Assembly: GCF_020740795.1 (NCBI RefSeq)
Contig: NC_067285.1
Location: forward strand, 91,533,152 to 91,597,151
Origin: Apus apus
Lineage: Eukaryota > Chordata > Aves > Apodiformes > Apodidae
Direction of reading: 5' to 3'
Length of the DNA stretch: 64,000 nt
The stretch's first letter is position 1; every line of letters starts with the position of its first letter. The translations under genes and the position numbers were made by a program. A model generated the notes under the pieces. The model worked only from the letters and a program-made list of their open reading frames with translations. It was not told the origin of the DNA and searched no databases. Positions 1 to 50,000 of the stretch are shown piece by piece.

Positions 1-111
1 GCTGTAAAATTAATGGACTCTTACTGCTTGATGAAAGAAGATGTTGAAAATATCATGGAAATAAGCACGTGGGGAGGCAAACCCAGTCCTTTTTCAAAGC
101 TGGATCCCAAG
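1..111 (+). CDS. RFC1: RFC1 third-last exon (5' end outside window)
   Basis: The frame is open from base 1, reads through EDVENIMEISTWGGKPSPFS and ends CCC AAG before the donor gtaaaa at 112. The exon ends in phase 0. Its acceptor is outside the window. Confidence 0.93.
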
Positions 112-1333
112 GTAAAACTCACCTGTGATTATTTTTTTCCTTATCTTGCGTATCTTTACATTCCTAGAATAATAGCTGTGGTGTGGATGTGGTGCTGAAA
201 GGCTAAAGCTGCTGCAGCTGCAAATGAATCATTTTATTAACTGTAATTAATCTGAGACCATGGCAAGGTCTAAGTGAGGAATATGTGAACATGCATTACC
301 TGAGGATTATGTGGGGCTTGCCCACCATACAGCTCTTAGATGCTTTTTGTGTCCTTCTGAGATTGTGTCCTACTTCACAAGTGTTTTGGTCACATCTTCC
401 CAAGGGAAAGATGATGTGGAACCTCTAGCCAAGAGCAAGTTAGCTAAAACTCTGCAGTTCCTAAGCTGATTCTCATAGGTTTCCTTTCAACCTAACAGGT
501 CAAAGCAGCTTTTACACGTGCCTACAACAAAGAGGCACATCTGACTCCATATTCACTTAACTCTGCCAAGACCTGGAAAAGGCAGTCGGCATCTGCAGTG
601 ACCCTAGAACTGAATGAAGACTTGAATGTGGAAGAGATCCAGTCTGATGAGGATGAGCAAGATATGGTTGAAAGTGACGCAATGATTAAGGTGACTTAGT
701 TTCCTCAGTGTTAAACTACCACACGAAACTGTTGTGTTTAGTTCCTTTTCTGGGACTTGTAACATCATCTGAATAAAAAGAAAATTGTAGTAGATATTGA
801 ATACATCATTGCTGAACTTTTAAAGCCTTTACTAGTAGTAGTATAAAAAAAAAAAGTTGTAAGTTGTTTCCATTACTTTCTGTTTGCATGTGGATTGAAG
901 TCAGACATCACTGTAAACTCATGAATAGTGCAGTCAATTCCAAAACTTAGTAATGTTTTAGGTGTTGCTGGGGACCACTGGTAAGGAGCAGCCACAGGCC
1001 CTGACTGTCACAGATGACCGTTCCAGTAAAGCCCTTGGTAGAGATGGCCAATTTGGGAACTGGTCACCTCTTAACCCAGAACATTGTAGAGTCTGTACTC
1101 CCCATAACACTTAAAAACTTGATACCTGAAGGGGGAAGGGAAGGGATGGCTTTTTCTTTTGACACTGGTTGCATTTTGACTTCTGCTTTTGTCAGGTTGC
1201 TGTTGAATTTTAAACTGTCTTTATATTCTGTTTGTAGCAAAAAAAGGCAAAGTCTTCTAAGCTGCCAAAAGGAGAGAAAAATGAAGAAACAACAAAGAAA
1301 GAAGGGAAAAGAAAAGAGAAAACAAGACACTAA
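1..1333 (+). CDS. RFC1: RFC1, replication factor C large subunit, C-terminal part (3 exons, 5' partial)
   Basis: RFC1 is the large subunit of the RFC clamp loader, which uses ATP to open PCNA and load it at primer-template junctions in the nucleus. The window holds the last three exons: 1-111, 499-690 and 1238-1333, all joined in phase 0 with GT-AG sites, for 132 residues plus stop. The first exon carries the conserved block EDVENIMEISTWGGKPSPFS and the second VKAAFTRAYNKEAHLTPYSL, both typical of the RFC1 C-terminal helical region. The second exon then becomes acidic (DEDEQD) and ends DAMIK. The last exon is almost wholly lysine-rich (KKAKSSK...KKEGKRKEK), as expected for the basic RFC1 tail, which probably acts as a nuclear localisation or DNA-contact segment (inference). 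The ATPase and BRCT parts lie upstream of the window. The gene converges on WDR19. Identification is from family knowledge of the C-terminal sequence. Confidence 0.95.
112..498 (+). other. RFC1: RFC1 intron
   Basis: This 387-bp GT-AG intron between the two conserved C-terminal exons holds no recognisable element. Confidence 0.85.
499..690 (+). CDS. RFC1: RFC1 penultimate exon
   Basis: The acceptor is cctaacag|gtcaaa and the donor attaag|gtgact. It has 64 codons in phase 0/0, starting VKAAFTRAYNKEAH and ending VESDAMIK. The middle (about residues 21-40 of the exon) diverges most from what I recall of the mammalian protein. Confidence 0.95.
691..1237 (+). other. RFC1: RFC1 last intron
   Basis: This 547-bp GT-AG intron has an A-rich stretch near 846-856 and a T-rich run before the acceptor. 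I see no repeat or RNA gene in it. Confidence 0.85.
1238..1333 (+). CDS. RFC1: RFC1 last coding exon, lysine-rich tail and stop
   Basis: The acceptor is tttgtag|caaaaa. It has 31 codons ending TRH and then TAA at 1331-1333. The content is KKAKSSKLPKGEK followed by mixed K/E/R, matching the basic C-terminus of RFC1. A frame that is open across the intron and this exon (1014-1406) is a shadow. Confidence 0.92.
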   Translation, partial: QKKAKSSKLPKGEKNEETTKKEGKRKEKTRH

Positions 1334-1775
1334 CAAAATAAAATCTTGCTCCGCCTGCAGCTTTGGTTATCTAACTTCTGGAGGGAATGTGAAATGGATC
1401 CAGTGATGGAGCTGGGGAAGCAGAACCAGTGTGTTGAAAATGCTCCTCTTATAGAGGTGATGTAGCTGCTGTACTCCCACTATACAGTGTTGTACTTACT
1501 TTTAACGTGCTACAACGTTACAAGCTCTAAATAGCCTTGTACAACAAATGCTAGGTGCATGAACATGCTGATTAAGATGCTTAGTTACCTGGCATTTATA
1601 CTAAGTCTTCCTCCTACTTCACTTTTTTTTTTTTTAATAAATCCCCTGATTTTATGTGGTGAAATCTTGTAAATAGTACATGATGCAAAAAAACCCCCCA
1701 AACCTAAATTGCTTATTTGTACATTACAGAAATTTAGCAGTGTATAAAATTACAATAAAATGTTTCACAGGAGTC
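1334..1775 (+). other. RFC1: RFC1 3'UTR (end approximate)
   Basis: This is the sequence after the RFC1 stop codon. It has AATAAA at 1337-1342 (only a few bases after the stop, so an unlikely main signal), at 1636-1641 and at 1754-1759. The last is followed by a GT-rich stretch near 1796-1810, so cleavage near 1775 is the best guess. Confidence 0.6.
1754..1759 (+). terminator. Poly(A) signal AATAAA, likely for RFC1
   Basis: The canonical hexamer is followed about 40 bases later by a G/T-rich element (ggggtgttctgtc). It is the last of three AATAAA on this strand before the WDR19 3' end. The earlier ones at 1337 and 1636 remain possible alternatives. Confidence 0.55.
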
Positions 1776-2114
1776 TCTTAAAATGTTAAGTTAATGGGGT
1801 GTTCTGTCACTTTCCACCTTCCTAGGGTCTGGCTTCCCTGCATGTACAGGATGTGGTGTTAGTCTCTTCCTACAACTTCCCTTTTGTTCAGTTAGAGACA
1901 CAGAAAAGCAATGAGGGGATTTAGTTCCAAAACTTGAGGAGCCTCTGCTTAGGAGTTTAATCAAAACCAGAAAGGGATACTTAGAGTAAGAAACATTTAA
2001 TAGAAAATAGTCATAAAAGTTCAGAACTGATGTAGAAAAAGAACACGAGGAGCTGTTTTTGCTGCTCACATAACACAGAATGCCCCTTGCTTTGTCTTTG
2101 GTGCAGATAAAATG

Positions 2115-2292
2115 CAAATTTTGCTTGTTAAGTTTTATTACTATTAATCAAAATACAAAACTTATCAAAAGCTAAGTAAGGCTATCACAAAACAAAAGTG
2201 ATATGGTGGTGGTTGTTAAATCCTAGTGGGTACATGCTGTGTAATGTAGTCGGAGATCTCTCCTTGCTGCTCGCCAGACAAGAGATGCAGTT
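2115..2292 (-). other. WDR19: WDR19 exon 37, non-coding 3'UTR exon (3' end approximate)
   Basis: The - strand has a good acceptor, tctgtttattttcag|aactgc, ending at 2293, and an AATAAA at 2134-2139. Ten bases after the stop codon, exon 36 has a strong donor cag|gtatgt (3108), so the two can pair across an 815-bp 3'UTR intron. I recall 37 exons for human WDR19, of which 36 are coding, which fits. The exact cleavage site is a guess from the hexamer. Confidence 0.65.
2134..2139 (-). terminator. Poly(A) signal AATAAA, likely for WDR19
   Basis: On the - strand this reads AATAAAACTT. It lies about 155 bases into the non-coding terminal exon that starts at 2292. It faces the RFC1 poly(A) signal at 1754 on the other strand. 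Confidence 0.6.
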
Positions 2293-3108
2293 CTGAAAAT
2301 AAACAGATGTGGTCAGCCATAGCCCAGGATATAAAGACTGTGACAGCAAATGACAAGGTTTTCTCAGTCTGAAAAAAAAGATTACCAAAAGTAAGATTAC
2401 TGTGGTGTATAGAATTTTATAATGTCACTTGTGTATTACTTCGACCTATAGCTGTTTTCACACAAGGTGTTTGCAATAGTAAATTTGCTTTCAAGTGTCA
2501 AAAATAATGAGGAACTGCAGCTCATTTTCAGTTACCAGCCTCTTAACAAAACAGATCTTGGATCTAAGTGTGTGGTATAGACAGAGCAGTGGTCTCAGTA
2601 TCTGGCTTGAAATACTCGTATTTCAGTATTATATTGCTGTTATTCTGTGATATATATCTATAGTATATATTCTTAAATTCTGTTTAACATCAAAGCTAAG
2701 ATCATGCATTTGAGATCTGCTCCTTCCTGTAGCATCTCTGTCTTCCCACACTTAAAACTCTTGTGATATGTAGGGTTTGATGATGCTGAGAGATGTTCAG
2801 GCTGTTCTCCAAGATACTACAGCACAACTGGTTACATGTGCAGATGATGACGTAATCAGAGAGGTAAAGTGGTTTAAAGCCTCACAACTGGAACAATTTA
2901 ACAGATGGGTTATTTGCATTAGCAAAACCTACCTGTGTTTGCATGCCTAAGGGCAAATGTGTGATACAGCTGAGCCTCAGTTAGCTGAGGAAAGACTCAG
3001 GCTGTAGGTTAGATCTTTGAACACTGCATTTCCCTTGCTGGGAGAAATGGCTGGTATCTTCTACAAAGAGCCCTGTTAAGTAAAAAAATTAGAGGCTGTA
3101 GTACATAC
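2293..3108 (-). other. WDR19: WDR19 3'UTR intron (intron 36)
   Basis: This 816-bp intron lies between the stop-codon exon and the non-coding terminal exon, with donor gtatgt and acceptor tttattttcag. It contains an exon-like open frame on the + strand at 2774-2950 (see findings). Confidence 0.6.
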
Positions 3109-3117
3109 CTGAACTCA

Positions 3118-45261
<42,144 letters not shown>

Positions 45262-45265
<4 letters not shown>

Positions 45266-45291
45266 CGCGCCTCGCGCAGCGCCCCGCGCAT
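45262..45291 (-). CDS. Upstream ORF in the WDR19 5'UTR, 9 codons, overlapping the start codon
   Basis: On the - strand ATG (45291-45289) opens MRGALREAR and stops at TGA (45264-45262), which overlaps the main ATG (45265-45263) as ATGA. The uORF ATG has a poor context (C at -3, C at +4) compared with the main ATG (G at -3). It exists in the mRNA only if transcription starts upstream of 45291. A role in translation control is inference. Confidence 0.55.
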
Positions 45292-45343
45292 GCGCCCCCG
45301 CGGCCTGGGCCCGGCGCCCGAGCCCGCCCGCCCCGGCGTCGCC

Positions 45344-45357
45344 GTCACCCCGGAGAC
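45344..45357 (-). promoter_or_regulatory. X-box (RFX-factor site) in the WDR19 promoter
   Basis: The + strand reads GTCACCCCGGAGAC and the - strand GTCTCCGGGGTGAC. Both fit the X-box consensus RYYNYY-N(1-3)-RRNRAC with a two-base spacer. It lies about 80 nt upstream of the start codon, inside the CpG island. RFX/DAF-19 control of IFT genes through X-boxes is established in general, including for the worm WDR19 orthologue dyf-2 to my knowledge. Use of this particular site is inferred. Confidence 0.72.
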
Positions 45358-45380
45358 GCGCCCGGCCGCCCCCCCGCGCC

Positions 45381-45446
45381 GCCCCGGCAGGCCCCGGCAG
45401 GCCCCGGCAGGCCCCGGCAGGCCCCGGCAGGCCCCGGCAGGCCCCG
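45381..45446 (+). repeat. 10-bp minisatellite, six perfect copies, G-rich on the - strand
   Basis: GCCCCGGCAG is repeated six times (45381-45440), followed by a partial copy. The - strand has GGGG every 10 bases with six-base spacers, which fits a four-tract G-quadruplex pattern. It lies just upstream of the X-box, in the WDR19 promoter or 5'UTR. Confidence 0.92.
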
Positions 45447-45890
45447 CCCCTCCCGAGAGCTGCCAAGTCGCGGAGAGGGGCGCACAAAGCGGAGAGGAGA
45501 CAACGCTGCATTCAAGTTTGGCTGTATTCAACTGCAAACAGTGCAGGGTTCATCACCAAGGTTCACTGCTCTGTAATTCCTTTTAAAACAATAAATAGTT
45601 CACTGAGAGCATTAACACATTTAAAATTACAAATGTACAAAGACTTTGGGTATCGGGTGCTTCAAACTTAAGAATCACATTCAATGAGCTCACATCTTCT
45701 CCTTCACAGACAGACACGTTGGCTACTGTTCTGAAAACGTAAGGAACAAGGCACAGAAAAGCAAATACAAAAAGAGCACATTCAGACCGTTCAAAGCAAT
45801 TCTGTGTAACAGCACAGGGCTCAAGAAAGGCAAATTATAACGTTTCTGAAAAAACTAGATAACTGTTAAATAAGGAAACGAATTCTACGT

Positions 45891-45970
45891 AATCCTGCAA
45901 GGTACAACGTAACTGCCCTGCAAGATGCTGAACATGCTTAAATAGTGCCAGTTAAGCACCTTGCAGGATT
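45891..45970. repeat. 80-nt inverted repeat (hairpin), possible relic of an ancient TIR element
   Basis: The 13-bp arms AATCCTGCAAGGT (45891-45903) and ACCTTGCAGGATT (45958-45970) are perfect reverse complements. Inside them TAACTG/CAGTTA can pair as a further 6 bp after a bulge. The arms and the flanking gggccc resemble old amniote palindromic elements I have seen in general (uncertain). It lies between the KLHL5 stop and the WDR19 promoter. Confidence 0.6.
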
Positions 45971-46931
45971 GGGCCCTTTACATTTTGAAGTAACCTTCCT
46001 GGAAAGACAGACAACTGTTTCATTTCATTTTAGAAAATTATACCTTTCAAATTAGTGCAAAGCCTCATGTAAAAATGTAATTAGTCTAGATGTAATGGAA
46101 TGCTTCAAAAATTCCCAAGTGCAAATATTAATCTTAAATTGGTTCACTTTTAATCACACTTCAGAATTCTTCCAGTAACTCATGCTTATAGATTTTCCCT
46201 TAAAAATAGCAAAAGTAAATATAAGAACCAAAGTACAGATAAAGCTATATATAATGTTCTGCATCTCACATATAAACTTTGAAAATTCAAAAAGTACACT
46301 GGATGTCAAAAATCTCCAGCAGAAATTATTAAATAGCAGATTTCTGTTAGCATAATAAGACAATATTTAAAGTAAGGCTTTGGTTAAATAAAAAGTTTGC
46401 TAAACTAGGAATGATGATAAAAGTGCAAAAGATTCACCAAATACACAACTTCATTTCCAAGGCAGGGATTACACCTGCCGTTTACGATGGTTTGCATTGG
46501 TTTGTCAGCCTGCATTGTCATAACTCAGCTACCTATAGCAAACGTGTTCATTACAGGCAAATTAAATATATGGGTCCAATCCTATAACTTGATTCACCCA
46601 GAGATGGACTCAATTATATCAGTGGAAGTAAATCCCATTTATAGCATCATCCTTCTGCATGTTTGGGGGATCAAAGCCCTGGATCCATAAGATTTGATTA
46701 TTATAGTAAGATCACTAATGAGTTTAATAATTTCTTAGCACTTCCTAAGCAGAAGTCCTCTGCTGGCCACTGGCTGGTTGCAGCTGATTTTCTTACAAAA
46801 AGAATTCTTGTAACATATGGGTAACAAACATGATTTTTTACAAAAGTGCTTAATATCAGTCCATAAGAACAACATATACATGTTAGCTTGAGACCAAACA
46901 CTTTGCCATCGTAGATATCCTGCACCTTGTG

Positions 46932-46937
46932 TTTATT
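46932..46937 (-). terminator. Candidate KLHL5 poly(A) signal AATAAA (proximal)
   Basis: It is the only canonical AATAAA I find on the - strand between the KLHL5 stop (47019) and the WDR19 promoter, 82 bases after the stop. A distal ATTAAA at 46149-46154 could give a longer 3'UTR. Confidence 0.4.
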
Positions 46938-47018
46938 GGTGCACTGGTAGTTTGCTTGAGGGAAAAACAAATCATCCGAGTCCACAGAGGAGAATGTCAC
47001 CTTCATAGAGAAAATAAT

Positions 47019-47075
47019 TCACAGTTTTACAGTCACAACGCAGGCTCCAGCTCTTCCCAAGCACAATGGTGCAAC
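47019..47075 (-). CDS. KLHL5: KLHL5 last coding exon and stop
   Basis: The acceptor gctgaacag|gttgca follows a long T-rich tract. It has 18 codons, [18 protein letters not shown], then TGA at 47021-47019. It closes the last Kelch blade. Confidence 0.95.
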   Translation of the reverse strand, partial: VAPLCLGRAGACVVTVKL

Positions 47076-50000
47076 CTGTTCAGCAAAAAAAACAAGCACA
47101 AAAAAACAACACAAAAAAACCCAAAAAACAGAAACACAACAAAACATCCATGAGATAATGCAGTCAACTTGAAGTATTTTTTTTTACCCCTAATACTGAG
47201 GGTGTTTACGTAATGCTTGTAATAATAGTGGAACAACTGCAGCCGAGTGGCAGCTATCACTCACACTGTGTTAAAATAATTTTTTTAAAATAGCAGATTG
47301 ATCTAAAACTTGGATAAAAACTCACAGAGAAGGTGGGGTTTTATAAATATTACTATTTTTATAAACAAACAGAAAATGTCAAATGTGACAGGGGCAACCT
47401 CTCCTTTCTACTTGAAAATCCTGTTAAGAGTTCTTGAAATGTAAATAATTTCCCAGTGTCTAATTTTTTTTTTTTGTAAACGGAAGATACTTCTGGCAAA
47501 ATCCTATTCTGGACTGGAAAAGAGAGGAAGGTAGTTTCTAACACTCATCTTGGCTTCCCCTTTTAAACTTCAGAGTACTGGAGTGTGTGTGAATAGCACA
47601 TGAAACGCTACAGAGATCATCCTGAAGATAAAAAAGGGGGTTTATGCCAAGTCCCCATTTTTTGGTTTGTTTTCTTGTATTTTTGTTTTCCAGGAACAAT
47701 AGACTTATCCTGACCTGTCTGTGGCTCTGACAAACTTCAGCTGAGAAAATTCCACTACCCTCTTTTGAGTTGTGTGTGGATGAAGTGGTGGCAGACTGCT
47801 GACATAACCCCCCCTCTAGGAAGGGCTCAAAACTACCCTATTTACTGGGATCATGGGATTCATTGAGATATAAAGGGTCATGGCTAAGGATACAAAAGTA
47901 CAGACAGATGGTCACCACCTAGACATCATGTGAGATTTATTTAGATGTGACGGTGACCAGCACTGCTTCCCTCCTCCGTTATACTTTTTTCTTTCTTTAG
48001 TGGCACAAATAATAACATGGGTTATCATTACCAGTACTGCCACTGAAGGCCCCAAGCTCTGAGGAGCCTCCTGGATGACTCCTATTTTAAATCTTGAAGC
48101 AGTATGAAGTGGGGGGAAATGGACAGCTTAGTTTTCTGTGTTATACGGGTTTTGATAGATAGCAGTTCAGTTCTCTTTTTGAATTGGCAATTTGGGACTG
48201 TTACTGGGATAGCATATTCAGGAGGTCAGAATTCAGCTGCCTAAATGCTGGTGTCTAATGCTAACCTAGATAACCTTGGACATTCATCCTATCCTGCAAC
48301 TGGACTCCAGAAGGGCTGTGGTCTCCCATAGATTCTGTGCTGTATCTGCCAGCCCTCTGTTTATGTAGATGCTTTAGGGTATCTCAAATGGCAGCAGATA
48401 CCAAAGGAGAGCACACCCATGATGTTCTTGTGTGTGCTCTTCCCAGAGAGGCACATTCCTGGAGCTATAAAAAAAGTAAAACTAACCAAGCTTTGAATTG
48501 ACAGTAATGGTTTCTGATAATGAATTGAAGATTTATTTATTTTTTAACTGGGTGAAGAGAAATGGGAAAAGGCTTCCTTAGAGCTGCACACATTCAGATC
48601 AGCAAGGGGTTAATTATGAAAAGATGACCAGAACCTTCAAGAAACTGATAAACTTGCTGAGACAGACATTAGAGCTAAAACTAATATACATTTATAATGT
48701 ATTTTCAGAATAGGAAGTGATGGAAACAGGACCCTTTATGACAGTTTGGAGAAAATGTCAATACCTTTATTAAATTGTTAAAGAAAATAGCTATACTTTT
48801 GCTAAAGAAAGGACAGTTTATTATAACAGTTTATTAACAACTGTCTGCTCAAGATAAATCATCTCAAGATGGCAGGCAAAGAAAAAGGGTGACTTAAAAC
48901 AGACTAATAAGAAAGTGCTTTTTAGAGAAGCAGTATTAGAATTCTCCTTGTAAAAAGAGGCACACTTGAAATAGCAAGATAAACAGTAGTGCATGGTCTG
49001 TTCAGAAACTATACCTGCATCCACTCATTTGTCTGGGGATCATAAGACTCCACTGTATTAAGGTATGTTTGACCATCATATCCTCCAACAGCATACAGCT
49101 TGTCACCAAGAAGACAAACTCCCACTGCATCTCTGCTAATGCTCATAGAGGCCACAGCAGTCCACACATCTGTTTTTGGATCATACCTAAAAGAGAATTT
49201 GTGTTATGCTCTAAAACTGTTGCCAAACAGAAAAAAATGTACTGAAAATGATGCTTTCAAGATAGTAGAAAACAGGTATTATTAGGACAGCACAGATTTG
49301 GGTGTTAATTGCAAAGGACTCTTTCCTCCAAACACTCTTCAAAAACATTTCTTTAGTCAGCTGGTAACACAGTCACTACTAGCTACCTGTCTACTTTGTG
49401 CTGCTTTCCATACAGTAATACACACACTGACATACAGCTGCTATCACTACTTTTCTTACTGTACCTCTAAACATACCACTCAAGAAACAGTTCTGCTGCT
49501 ACACTGTAGTGAGGCAAGCGCTTGGTGTTAACTACTACATGTCAAAGCACAGGCTGTTAAAGTCGAGTGTGGTACTAAAGAGAGTTACTTGCCATGAAGA
49601 TTACCATTAAAAAACAAACAAAAAAAACTCACCAAAAAACAGTTTGAGAAAATTTTTTGGGAAATGCAAAACCATTAAGACAATTTATAGCACTTCTTAA
49701 ATCTAGCTCCATATCACCAAAAGCATCAGCAGAGTAAAAAACAGACAGTTAAATGAAAAACATCAAATGTGATTCTGTAATAATATCAATATTCTTTACA
49801 AGTCAAACTCCTATATAGGAGAGTTCATGTTGTTCTTATGTCAAGGAACATATTTTAACCTGACTGAAGGAGACAATGTTAAGATTACAGATGCATAAAG
49901 AAAATATATATTTGGCTAAGAGACCATCCTATGATCACACTTGATAAAAGCAAGTTTGGAAGATACTAGTCTGAATTTATTTGCTTGAAAAGCATAGGTA

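Larger units (their letters stand above)
45500..47018 (-). other. KLHL5 3'UTR and KLHL5-WDR19 intergenic stretch
   Basis: This covers 1.5 kb from the KLHL5 stop to the WDR19 CpG island. It has one AATAAA on the - strand (46932-46937) and one ATTAAA (46149-46154). It holds the hairpin at 45891-45970 and otherwise A/T-rich unique-looking sequence. How much is KLHL5 3'UTR cannot be decided from sequence. Confidence 0.65.

Noticed and set aside
1337-1342. AATAAA as the main RFC1 poly(A) signal
   Set aside because: It starts three bases after the stop codon, too near for a typical vertebrate 3'UTR, and better-placed signals follow.
1014-1406. 130-codon + strand frame at the RFC1 3' end
   Set aside because: It runs from the intron through the last RFC1 exon in the wrong frame and past the true stop codon.
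45290-45586. 98-codon + strand frame rich in Pro/Gly/Arg
   Set aside because: It is produced by the GCCCCGGCAG minisatellite and GC-rich composition and has no recognisable domain.
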